64,000 nucleotides of DNA, from NCBI GenBank assembly GCA_000753575.1, contig JRFF01000053.1, positions 1 to 64,000 of the forward strand. Reading direction: 5' to 3'. The translations under genes and the position numbers were made by a program. The notes under the pieces are model-generated. The model ran no database searches. It was not told where the DNA came from and worked only from the letters and a program-made list of their open reading frames with translations. This document shows, in pieces, positions 53,297 to 63,973 of the stretch (positions are counted from its first letter, which is position 1; each line of letters opens with the position of its first letter). This stretch comes from Candidatus Izimoplasma sp. HR2. Its GTDB lineage: Bacteria; Bacillota_I; Bacilli_A; Izemoplasmatales; Izemoplasmataceae.

Positions 53297-54106
53297 ATGT
53301 TTACAGGAACAGATTTTAGTTATAATGGTATATTAGCTAGTAGTTTTGGATTATTAGTTGTAAATGTTGGAAGTAAAGATTCTGATAGACCATTCGGATT
53401 ACAAAGAGAAATAAGAGAAACAAGTAGAATAGATGGAAAAAATTCTTATCATGGATTAAGCAATGAACCATTAGAATTTACTATTACTTTAGCAAGAGAA
53501 GAAGAATGAGATTTAGCAACTAGAAAAGATGTTGTAAAATGATTATTTCAAAATAATTATAAAGAATTAATTGATACGGATCATCCTACTGTAATATATA
53601 ATGCATTAATATATTCAGATAGTGAAATATTTACAGTTGGTAATATACCAAGATATATTACTTTAAATATAAGAACAGATGCTGCTTGAGGTTGAACACA
53701 AAGCTATGAATATGAACATGATTGTGATACAACTTTAGATATTCAAATTACTAATTTAACTAATTTGAATATGCCAGTTTATACAGAAGTAGAAGTTACT
53801 TTAGAATCTGGTAATAGTTTTGAGATTCAATTTGATACTGATAAAGTATTTAAATTTATGAATGCAACTTATGGTGGAGATACTTATACATTAGTTATAG
53901 GAGAAACAATCTATGTAAACAATGATAAAAAAATAATTCTTTCAGACCAAACAGGTTCTGAAGATAAAAGAATAAAGAATTTTATTAAAAGCGATGCAAC
54001 AAAAGAAAGAAGTGATTGGTTTTATTTAACAGATGGAGTTAATGATATTACTTTAATAGGTAATGCAACATTTATAATAAGAGTTAAATACCCAGTTATG
54101 ATTTAG
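53297..54106 (+). CDS. Distal tail protein (Dit); four TGA Trp
   Basis: 269 residues with TGA at 53507, 53540, 53687 and 53693 as Trp and only one TGG. SYNGILASSFGLLVVNV opens it as in Dit/tail-component proteins, and AAWGWTQSYEY contains the two TGA-encoded Trp in the place where this family has conserved Trp. It forms the hexameric hub joining tube and tip. GGAAGGAT precedes the ATG. Confidence 0.85.
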
Positions 54107-54123
54107 AGAGAAAGGAGAAATAA

Positions 54124-57100
54124 ATGTTAGGAGATATAAATTACCTAATTGGTCCAATAGAATATGAATTAATGCTAACTAAACCAAATAAAGAACCGAT
54201 AATTGCTATCTCTAATGACTATGGGAAAGTATATAATCCTTCAATGATTGCGGTGGATGAATTTAGCTTTAATATAGATAAATATTATTCAGATGGAAGT
54301 ATAAATGATTCATATAATAAAATTAAAGAAAAATTATTAATTAGATTAAATCAGCAAGAATTTTTTGTAATTATTGGCATAGAAGAAGATGAAGTAAATG
54401 GAATAAAAGAAATTATTTGCTATTCTTTAGAATTTGAACTTAGTCAAAAATTTATTCAAGTTTATGAAGTTACTTCAGCGAAACTTTATAGTGATAATTC
54501 AGACATTCCAGGAGTAATGAATTTAATTAATTCATTAGCGCCATCATGGACAGTAGGAACGATAGATTCAGAAATTCTTACAAAATATCGTTCTTTTGAT
54601 GTAAGTAATATTGATATTCGTAGTTTTATTATAAAAAATATTCAAGAAGCATACGGATGTATTGCTATTTTTAATACAGACGATAAAACAATAGATTTTA
54701 AATTATTAGAAAATATAGGAACTAACAAATCTTTGTATCTATCTACAGAGAATTTAATAAATGAATTAACAAGAAATAGAAAATTAGAAAATTTAGCTAC
54801 TAGAGTGTATGGATTTGGTTCAGAAGATTTAACAATGAATACAGTAAATCCTAATGCGGGAAAAAGTTATATTGATAATTGGTCTTATTTTAGAAATAGA
54901 GATTGGATGTCTCAAGGATTAATAGATGCTCTTGATGCGCATGATGTAATTGTTGCGGCGAATATCACAGAATTTCAAACTGTATTAGCTGAGTATCAAG
55001 CAGAGTTTGAAGATAAGTATGGTTCAAATACAAACAATACTTTATTAGCAACATTAATTTCAGGTACGAATATTACATTTGATGATAATGCTTCTGATTT
55101 AGATAGTTACTATAATGGTTGGGAATTATTGATTGACGCACCAAGTTCAACGAATTTAGATTGTGTAGGTCAAACTGCTACAATAGTATCATATAATGGT
55201 ACAACTAAAATTGCAACGATAGATTCTGCGTTTTCAATTGTGCAACATACTTATCAAACAGTACAAGTTACAGTTATAGATATCCCAGAAAATCCAGTAG
55301 GAGAAGAAGTTTATGCAGAAGGCGTTTATTTTATTTCTGAAGATATCGGTAATTATAGATTTTTACAAGTAACTTTAAGTAAACAAGCTTATTTCCAAGA
55401 ATATGAAATAGCATTAATCGCGAAGCATGCTTCAATAACTCCAACGCAAGATGATTTAGATGAATTAGCTGAAACTAGAACTCATTTAGATTATTGGAAT
55501 GGACAAGTAACAACTTATCAAGCTTTAGTTGATGCTAATGATACAGTACTTGATACAAAAACTACAAGATTACAAGAATTAAATGTTATAATGGATATAG
55601 AAACAAATCTAACATTTGCGCAATTGCAAGAGTTAGATCCTTATATAATTGAGACAACTCATACAAATACTACGATTATAGATGAAACTGATTTATATGA
55701 TGAAGTTAAAGAAATATCTGATAGAATGGCTTATCCTAGATATGAATTTAGTTTAAATGCGGCAGATTTTTTAAAAATGGTTGAATATCAACATATAAGA
55801 CATAGACTTAATACTGGAGATATAATTAATGTTAAAGTTTCTGATACAGAAGTTGTAGAAGTTAGATTATTAAGTTACACTCATGATTTTGATGAAGATG
55901 GATTAGAAATGACTTTCTCTTCTGTAAATTCAATTCTTGATGCAACTTATGAATTAGCTGAAATTTTAAATAGCACTTCTAGTTCAGCGAATACACTTAA
56001 TGTAGAACGTTTTAAATATAAAACATATATAGATAATGATCAAAATACGATTTATCAATTTATGAACAGTTACCTTGATGCAGCCAATAATGCAGTTAAA
56101 GCGGGTAATAATCAAGAAGTAATAATTGATAGAACAGGTATTACAATGAGAGAATTTGATCTTCTTACAGGTGGTTATAAAGATAGCCAAATGCGGTTAA
56201 TTAATAATACAATTGCTATTACTGATGACAATTGGAATACCGTTAAAACTGCGATAAGTCCAACTGGAGTTTTTGCAGATGTTTTAGTTGGTAGAGCAAT
56301 ACTTGGTACGGAATTTCAAATTGAAGCAGCAGATGGAACTTTTACAGTTGATGATTTAGGGACTGTAATTAAAAACATGTCTTTAACAGCAGTTAAGGAT
56401 GAAGGATTAGGAACAGAAAGAAAAATAGTATTAAATGATACAGACGTAATTAGAGTTTCTATTGGTGAAGTTGACAAATTATGGATTGACTCTAGTGGGG
56501 ATTTAAATATAACTGGTAATATTAATATGAGCGCAAGTTCTACAATTTCTTGGGATAATATCACAGATGGAGATATTGAAGCTAAAGCAGCAGCGTTCGA
56601 TGGAACTACTTATTCAACGTATATAGGAAGTGACGGAATTTATACAGGTACTTTAATTGCTAATAAAATATTAACTGGTACTCTTGGTGCTCCTGGTTCA
56701 ACTTTAACTTTAACATCTAATGTTGTTATTGGTTCAGGTTTTTCAATTGCTTGGACAGATGTTACTAATTCAGATGCTAGTGCAGTCCTTGCATATGAAG
56801 GAACTTATATAGATGGAAATGGAGTTTATACTGGTGAAGTCAAAGCAGATAAACTTATAGGTCATGAATTATATATAGGAGATCCATTGGATCTTTATAC
56901 TACAAGATTTATTGAATTTTCAAGTGGAATAAAAATTATTTCAGACTCATCTGGAACAGGGATTTTAAAATTTACAGCAGATAGAACTGATATATGTTAT
57001 GATGGCAATTATTTAAATATAGGTCATAATAGCATGGTTGGTGATATTGTTTGTCAAGGAGATTGGGATTTTACCAATGCTACTGTATCAGGAATTTCTA

Positions 57101-57315
57101 GTGGAGTTGGTGGTTCTAATAGTTTTCTTGGTAATGGAAGTGGAAGAACAGTAACCCATGGGTTAGGGAGTACTCCTTCTTCTGTTACAATAACTGCTGA
57201 TGGAGATCCTAATGGATGGTTAGGTGAAGTTTGAGTTGGTTCAATAGGTGCTACTACATTTATAGTTTATAATAGTGGAAACTATATTGGAAATTTTAGA
57301 TGGATTGCAGTATAA
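54124..57315 (+). CDS. Tail-associated protein (Tal-like) with C-terminal fibre tip; TGA Trp
   Basis: 1063 residues with TGA 57232 (GEVWVGS) as Trp. The N-terminal 380 residues are the prophage-tail hub type (LEFELSQKFIQVYEVTSAKLY, IDIRSFIIKNIQEAYGC). Then come helical and beta regions, and a Gly/Ser-rich tip (GSNSFLGNGSGRTVTHGLG...NFRWIAV) resembling receptor-binding ends. No clear peptidase motif seen. AAAGGAG precedes the ATG. Confidence 0.78.
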
Positions 57316-57347
57316 CATAATTTATTGTGTTATATCAGCAATTTTGA

Positions 57348-57353
57348 TATAAT
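57348..57353 (+). promoter_or_regulatory. Possible promoter for the radical SAM cassette
   Basis: TTTTGATATAAT with TATAAT at 57348-57353 (extended -10), just past an ATAACA...TGTTAT hairpin. It lies 41 nt before the first radical SAM ATG, so the cassette may have its own transcript start. Confidence 0.5.
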
Positions 57354-57393
57354 ATGTATGAATAAAGAATTAAAGAGAATAAAAGGAGGATAA

Positions 57394-58890
57394 ATGATGA
57401 AGTGGAAATGGATGCCTGCAGCAGCATCACTATTGTTAACAGAAGATTGTAATTTAAGATGCACTTATTGTTTCGAAAAGCATAATAAAAAGAAAATGAG
57501 TAATGAAGTTGCACTTAAATCTTTAGAATTTTTATCTAATAATGCGATAGAAAATAAACAAAATTATTTTTCAGTTACGATGTTTGGTGGAGAACCATTA
57601 TTACAACCAGATTTAATGGAATTTATTTTTAAAAATGGACATCGTATTGCGCAAGAAAAGAAGATTCATTTTTCTGTAACAATAATTACTAATGCAACAA
57701 TTATGTCTGATAAAATTTTTAATATGCTTTCTTATTGGAATACTAAAATAAGTTTAAGTGTTCAATTATCAGTAGATGGAAAAAAAGAAAGTCATGACTT
57801 ATATAGAATTACTGCGGCTGGGATAGGAAGTTTTTATTTAATTGAAAAAAATATTCCTAAATTTAAAGAAATTTTTAAAAATAATCCAAAGTCATTAAAT
57901 ATTCATGGAGTTATTAATAAAAAAACGTTACCAAAATTATATGAAAATTATAAAATGTTTAGAGAAGAATGAGGATTTTCAAGAATTTGGTTTTTAATAT
58001 TACAAAGTGAAACAGAATGAAGTTATGAAGATGTGGCAATTTATGAAGAAAATTTGCGATTAATAGCAGATTACCAATTGAATATTGTTAGAAGAGAAGG
58101 CAATATAGATGAAATTCGTAATTATGCGCCAATTGATAAATGTTTAAGTTTTGAAAGAAATTTAAGTAATTCTCCTTGTGGAGCAGGTAAAAATTTTGTA
58201 ACAATAACTGCAAATGGAGAAATTTATCCATGTCATCATTTTTATTTTAATGACCCTAATAAAGAAACTAAAATAGGAGATCTTGATAATGGTCTTGATG
58301 AAGCAGCTAGAAGAATTTATATAGATTATGATGGAACAGATTTAACTTGTGAAAAAAATTGTCCTAATAATAGTTGTTATAGATGTATAGCACAAAATTG
58401 GACAGATAAAGGAAGTATTTTTTCTCAAATTAAGGGAATTAATTGTTTATTTTCAGGAGTTGAGAAAAAAATACAAGATTATACATTGAAAGAGTTGAGA
58501 AAAATGGGGATATTTAATAAAAGTAACCAAAAATCAAATAATCCTAATTGTTTATGTGATTTAAGAAGTGGAGAAAATCAATCAAATCAATCAAATAATT
58601 CTGATTGTTATTGTGATTTAAGAACGGGGAATAGTCAAACAGAAGGAGTTGGTTGTGGTAATAATGTAACTCCTAAAAATAATCAATCTAAAGAATCAGA
58701 TTGTTATTGTGATTTAAGAACTGGAAATACTCAAACAATTTTTCCAGAAGGAGAAAAGCAAATGTCTTGTGAATTGAATGATGAGAAAAAATCAAAAAAA
58801 GAAATTGATATAATTCTTATTAATCAACTTGCTGAAGCAGTAATAAAAATTATAGATGAAATTGAAGAAATTAAAAAGAAAATAGAATAG
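57394..58890 (+). CDS. Radical SAM/SPASM enzyme with substrate-like C-terminal repeats; two TGA Trp
   Basis: 498 residues with TGA 57970 and 58018 as Trp. CNLRCTYC (about 27-34) is the CxxxCxxC 4Fe-4S site and FGGEP (about 69-73) the SAM-binding motif. CGAGKNFVTITANGEIYPC then CEKNCPNNSCYRC form a SPASM auxiliary-cluster domain, as in peptide maturases. After about residue 385 comes a tail with NCLCDLRSG, DCYCDLRTG and DCYCDLRTG, the same motif as in the next gene. Likely modifies that protein; the fused copies might dock to or be modified by the enzyme (inference). Confidence 0.85.
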
Positions 58891-58899
58891 GAGAATATA

Positions 58900-60384
58900 A
58901 TGGGATATAGTTTAAGATCTGTTGCCAATGCTATAGCAGCGAATGGTGGATATGATATGACTCTTGATGCAGCATCGAAGTCATTACAAACTTTAAAAAA
59001 TCTTATTCTTGATACTAATTCTTTCAGAGAAAAGAGTACATCTTTATGTGAAACATATGTGTATGTAAATGCAAATTCAGCAAATGATTCGTTCGGGGGA
59101 ATTTCAGGTAAAATTAGTGAAATTATTGATTGCTCTTGTAATAGTGTTACCCCTACTTGCGATTGTCAAGATAGGACATCTGCTCCTGCTTGTACGTGTG
59201 ATATGGATTATACTTGTGATTGTGAGTTAAGAACTGGAGAACCAACTTGTTTAACTGAAATTACATGTGATTGTCAATCTAGATTTACTGCTGATTGTAC
59301 TTGTGATAATAGAGTTGGAGATTGTAGTTGTCAAAGTAGGACATCTGTTCCAACTTGCACTTGTGATGTAGAAGATCCAGATACTTGTGATTGCCAATCT
59401 AGAACATATTTACCAACTTGTGAATGTAATACTCTTGCAGCATGTAATTGTCAGAGTAGAACAGGTTCATCTTCTTGTACTTGTAATACTGATTTAGGAG
59501 GAACTTGTGATTGTCAAGCTAGAACAGCAGTTCCGGCTTGTACTTGTAATGTACAAGATACTTGTGATTGCCAATCTAGGACATATACACCAACTTGTAC
59601 TTGTAATGTAGAAGATCCAGATACTTGTGATTGTCAAGCTAGAACAGCAGTACCAACTTGTACTTGTGATGTTAATCCTTATTGTGATTGCGATACCAGA
59701 ACCTATGCACCAACTTGTACTTGTGATGGTAGAACTGCTACATGTGATTGTAATACTAGAACTGGTTGTATATTATTGATAGCTTGTAATTGTCAATCTA
59801 GGACTTATGCTCCAACTTGTACTTGTGATTTAAGAACAGGTATTTGTACATGCGAGAATAGAACTAGTGAACCAGCTTGTGATCTTAATGTACCAGGAAG
59901 TTGCACATGTGAGAATAGAACTTATGCACCAACTTGTACATGTAATGCAAGAACAAATACTTGTGATTGTGTAGATAGAACTAGTGAACCGGCATGTACT
60001 TCTTATACAGCTCCATACTGTACTTGCCAATTTAGGACAGGTGATCCAACTTGTCTTTGTAATTTAAGAACAGCTTCTTGTACTTGTCAGTCAAGAACAG
60101 GACAACCTGAATGTGATCTTAATATACCAGGCAGTTGTACATGCGAGAATAGAACTGCGATACCTAGTTGTACATGTAACATTGATGCATATTGTGACTG
60201 TGAAAGTAGGACTGGAGAAGTAAGTTGTTATTGTGATTTAAGAACAGATTCTTGTGAATGTGTTGGTAGAGGAACTCCTGATTGTACGATAAATTTTCCA
60301 GCATGTACTTGCGAATCAAGAGATGCGGTACCTACTTGTGAATGTGATATTGATCAAACAGCTACAGACATTTTCAGTGAATAA
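58900..60384 (+). CDS. Cysteine-rich CxCxxRT repeat protein, candidate RiPP-like substrate
   Basis: 494 residues. Residues 1-85 are an ordinary helical region (MGYSLRSVANAIAANGGYDM...) like a leader or anchor. Residues about 86-480 hold some 27 CxCxxR units (CDCQSRT, CTCENRT, CDCQART, CYCDLRT), alternating with spacers such as YAPTCTC and SEPAC. No Trp and few hydrophobics. It sits between two radical SAM genes. I infer it is their target, with thioether or C-C links at the repeats. A metal-rich structural protein is the alternative. Confidence 0.8.
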   Translation: MGYSLRSVANAIAANGGYDMTLDAASKSLQTLKNLILDTNSFREKSTSLCETYVYVNANSANDSFGGISGKISEIIDCSCNSVTPTCDCQDRTSAPACTCDMDYTCDCELRTGEPTCLTEITCDCQSRFTADCTCDNRVGDCSCQSRTSVPTCTCDVEDPDTCDCQSRTYLPTCECNTLAACNCQSRTGSSSCTCNTDLGGTCDCQARTAVPACTCNVQDTCDCQSRTYTPTCTCNVEDPDTCDCQARTAVPTCTCDVNPYCDCDTRTYAPTCTCDGRTATCDCNTRTGCILLIACNCQSRTYAPTCTCDLRTGICTCENRTSEPACDLNVPGSCTCENRTYAPTCTCNARTNTCDCVDRTSEPACTSYTAPYCTCQFRTGDPTCLCNLRTASCTCQSRTGQPECDLNIPGSCTCENRTAIPSCTCNIDAYCDCESRTGEVSCYCDLRTDSCECVGRGTPDCTINFPACTCESRDAVPTCECDIDQTATDIFSE

Positions 60385-60396
60385 AAGGAGAGAAAA

Positions 60397-61320
60397 ATGG
60401 AGAGATATGTTGTGCATGTAACTAAAAGATGTAACTTAGATTGTTTTTATTGTTATGAAGATGATAAGAGCAGTATTTATTCTTGAAAAGAAATTAAATA
60501 TTTTATAGATGAAATAATAAAATATGCTAAAGAACCTTTTTCTATTGAATTCCTTGGTGGAGAACCTTGTTTAGAAACAGGATTGATGTTAAAAGCTATT
60601 AATTATTTTAAACAAAAAACAAATTTAATTGATAGTTTTGGTATTACTACTAATGGGACTATAGTAGATACAAACTTATTGCAAATTTTAAAAGAGAATA
60701 AGAATGTTTATATAGGGATTAGTTTAGATGGGACAAAAAATATGAATCAGTTTAGAGTTTTTAAAAATACTAAAGATAATTCATATGATAAAGTAATAGA
60801 ATCTATTGAAGTATTAAAAGAAAATGGGTTTATAGATAGAATAAGTATTCATATAGTAACTCATTTATATAATGTTTATTTATTACATCATGGGATAAAG
60901 CATCTCCAATCTTTAGGAATTAAAAGAATTGGAGTTGGTACAATAGAAAAAACGATGGAAATTGATGATATGTACGTTAAAACTTTTGTTTCAGAATTTA
61001 AAAAAATATCAAAAGATATTGCTAAAGGGATAATAACAGTTCATATAGATTTATTAGATTATTTAAAACCAAAATCTGATGTTAGACATTATATATATGA
61101 CAAAGGGAAAATTGTAGGAGAAAGTTATGGCAGAGCTAAAGACGATATAACAAATAATAAAAATAATTTTAATATTATTGCTCCAGGTTCACCATTCTCA
61201 GATATGATATATAATTTAAGAGAGACGGTTTATAATAATCATAAACAAATATTATTAAAAGAACAAAAACGAAAAGAATTTTATAAATTATGTAATATTA
61301 TTAAAGGAAAGACAAGCTAA
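60397..61320 (+). CDS. Radical SAM enzyme without SPASM; TGA Trp at 60484
   Basis: 307 residues with TGA 60484 (SIYSWKEI) as Trp. CNLDCFYC (about 12-19) is the Fe-S site and FLGGEPC (about 51-57) the SAM motif; the barrel continues (TTNGTIV, ISLDGTKNMNQFRVF, ISIHIVTHLY). No auxiliary Cys cluster at the C-terminus, so the chemistry may differ from the first enzyme. AAGGAG precedes the ATG. A strong terminator follows, closing the cassette. Confidence 0.85.
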
Positions 61321-61337
61321 AATGCTTGTCTTTTTTT
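61311..61337 (+). terminator. Rho-independent terminator
   Basis: GACAAGC-TAAAAT-GCTTGTC followed by seven T. Overlaps the stop of the second radical SAM gene. Confidence 0.85.
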
Positions 61338-61348
61338 ATAAAATATGA

Positions 61349-61354
61349 TATAAT
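61349..61354 (+). promoter_or_regulatory. Possible late promoter (extended -10)
   Basis: AAATATGATATAATAAAAG, TATAAT at 61349-61354, directly after the terminator. Same form as at 29283 and 35382. Would drive the fibre genes. Confidence 0.55.
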
Positions 61355-61391
61355 AAAAGAGTAAAGAATTATAGATTATAAGGAGGACACA

Positions 61392-61556
61392 ATGTTAATT
61401 AAAATGTCACAAGAACAAATAAATAATTTAATGAGTTTATTAGATAGAGTTGAAATTAAAGGTTTTAAAGAAATACAAGTTATGACAGATATAGTTAAAT
61501 CTCTTCAACAAGCAAGACCAGAAGTTGAGTCAGATAAAGCAAATATTAAGAAATAA
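61392..61556 (+). CDS. Small late helical protein
   Basis: 54 residues, MLIKMSQEQINNLMSLLDRVEIKG..., helical. AAGGAGG precedes the ATG. Sits between radical SAM cassette and fibre genes; function unknown. Confidence 0.6.
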   Translation: MLIKMSQEQINNLMSLLDRVEIKGFKEIQVMTDIVKSLQQARPEVESDKANIKK

Positions 61557-61587
61557 TTTGTATAAAAATTTAGAAAGGAGAGATTAG

Positions 61588-62736
61588 ATGCCTAGTAATT
61601 CACCAAATTTTAGTTTTTTTATATATGATTCAACTGCAGATGAAGCTTCTTTATTTAAAGATTATATTGATCATATGGCTGATAACTTTGGTATTTTAGA
61701 TGATATAATTGTAGGAGAGATTACGGATATAACTCTTACAACTCCAGCAAACGGAGAACTTCTTATATTAGATACAGGAGTATGGATTAATAAGACTTTG
61801 GCTGAAGCAGGAATTTCTGCGACCGGTCATACGCATACAGCTAGTAATGTTACAGATTTTGATACAGAAGTAGGCAATCATACTGATGTTGCAGCGAATA
61901 CTACACATAGAGGTATAACTGCGGGAAATCCTCATGGTGCGGAAGTAGAAGATTTAAGTGATGTAACGTTAGCATCAGCTGGAGATAAAGAAATGTTAAC
62001 ATACAATACTAGCGGTGGTAATTGAATAAATAGGACTGCGGCTGAAGTAGGATTATCTGAAACGGGACATACTCATGCAGCTAGTAATATTACAGATTTT
62101 GATACTGAAGTAAGTAATAATAGTACAGTTGATACGAATACTACTCATTCAGGAACAACAACTGGAAATCCACATAGTTTAGATATGGATGATTTAGATA
62201 GTGTTTATTTTGGAAAATATAACAGTTTAACAACTGATGATTATTTAGTATATGATGGAACAGATTGAGTAAATGGACCATTTGATATTAATGCTATATC
62301 TGATGTAACAATTTCATCATCAACTGATAATGAAGTATTAGCATATAATAATGCAACTTCTAAATGGATTAATCAGACCGCAGCAGAAGCGGGGTTAGCG
62401 ACTGCATCAGATGTTAGCGTTTTACAAGCATATGGAACAATTAACACAAAATCAGCCTCGTCAACATTAGCATTAACAGATGCAAATGATTTTATTAAAT
62501 GTACAAGTGCAACAGCTATGAATCTTACAGTTCCACCAAATTCAAGTGTGGCATTTACTATAGGGACTGTAATTGATGTATTAAATTATGGTGCTGGAGT
62601 AGTTACAATTGTAGCAGGGAGTGGAGTAACGTTGCGTTCAATTGATAGTAATTTAGATATAAGTGGACAGTATGGCGGAGTTACACTTAAAAAGTTAGCT
62701 ACTGATGAATGGTCAGTTATTGGAGCATTAGAATAG
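61588..62736 (+). CDS. Tail fibre protein 1; two TGA Trp
   Basis: 382 residues with TGA 62023 and 62266 as Trp. Three diverged repeats of the form W(I/V)N(K/R/Q)TxAEAGLSxxGHTHxASNxTDFDTEV, typical of fibre shafts with GHxH motifs, plus NPHG/NPHS. The C-terminal domain is beta-rich (NYGAGVVTIVAGSGVTL). A Trp in the first repeat is TGG where the second repeat has TGA, direct support for the recoding. Confidence 0.8.
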
Positions 62737-62746
62737 GAGGGATACT

Positions 62747-63871
62747 ATGGCACCATTTATAAAATTTGGAACATTCGCGGCACAAATAACGAATACTTTG
62801 ATTAAAGGAACCCCTTTAACTATCGATATTTATTCTCCTGATTGAGCACCAGTAGCAGCTAGACTAACAGATACTACTGCTATTCTTGTAGTTTCTGATG
62901 TTCAAAGTCGTGGAGATGCATATGTTATAACAGAATCAAATTTGAGCTTATCTAAAGGAACAGTAGAGGAATTTGCTACTGGGATTAGTAGTTGCAAAGC
63001 TCCAACTGTATGTACTTTAACAAGTACAAAAGCTTTAACTACATTTGAAGATGATAGTGATTCAGATTATGCTAAAGGATGTGTTTTAGATATTTCAGGA
63101 ACAACTATAACTGCTGGCACCGTCCAGACATTTGGATCAATATCCTCTCAGTATCATTCAAACGCTAGAATAACAGATTCTACTGTCCTTGCTGCTTATG
63201 GAAAAGGTTCAAGTGAAGGTGGAGATATTGTAGTTTTAACTATTTCAGGAACAACTATAACTGCGGGAACTATTGTGAATTTTTCACCAGGAATTACAGT
63301 TTATAATACGAATGTTATAATGTTAACAGCTACAAAAGGGATATTATTTTGGAGACCTACAGGTTCTTTATTGCGTGTGCAAGTTGTTAATATTTCAGGA
63401 ACTACTATCACTTTAGGAGCAACTTCTTATGCCTTAACAGAAACTGCTGCTTATTTCATTCCGACTAGATGGACACAACCAATCTCTACGAATGGAGCAT
63501 TATATATGTATAAAGATTTTTGGGATTCTTTAGTGGTTGGATTAATATCAGTAAGTGGTGATGTAATAACAGCAGAAGATACTATCACTCCTATATCAAG
63601 TATATCAGGTATTGGCGGAATAGGGAAGTTATCTGACACTAGAATGATAATAGCTTATTATGATTCAACTCCTTTAAAATCAGAAGCAATATTAATTGAA
63701 ATAACAGGAACGAGTTCATTAACTACAGGAGATAGTTTAGAATTCCCAGATACTTCGGATGCGAATAATCAAAGTGTAACAGCTATAACTTCTAGTGTTG
63801 TTATAATAGCTTATGATGATGAGGATACAGATGATACAGAGATTATAGCAATAGAATATACAGGAGCATAA
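62747..63871 (+). CDS. Tail fibre/adhesin protein 2; TGA Trp
   Basis: 374 residues with TGA 62843 (SPDWAPV) as Trp. Contains repeated ISGTTITAGT-type strands and blocks of about 50 residues, as in beta-propeller or beta-helix adhesins. Likely host-binding. GGAGG precedes the ATG. Confidence 0.7.
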
Positions 63872-63973
63872 AGTATTATAAAAATATTATAATTTTAATT
63901 ATATTTAAAAATATAAAGATAAGAAGACATTTTGTTTAATAAATTAATATTATATATAGAAAGGAGGGATTAG

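Noticed and set aside
58900..60384. Metallothionein or keratin-like annotation of the Cys-rich protein
   Set aside because: The strict CxCxxRT repeat, its two radical SAM neighbours and the same motif on one enzyme favour a maturation substrate; metal binding stays possible but is not the first choice.
29720..62845. Many apparent pseudogenes or frameshift breaks in late genes
   Set aside because: All breaks are in-frame TGA codons with protein similarity continuing across, so they are Trp codons, not mutations.
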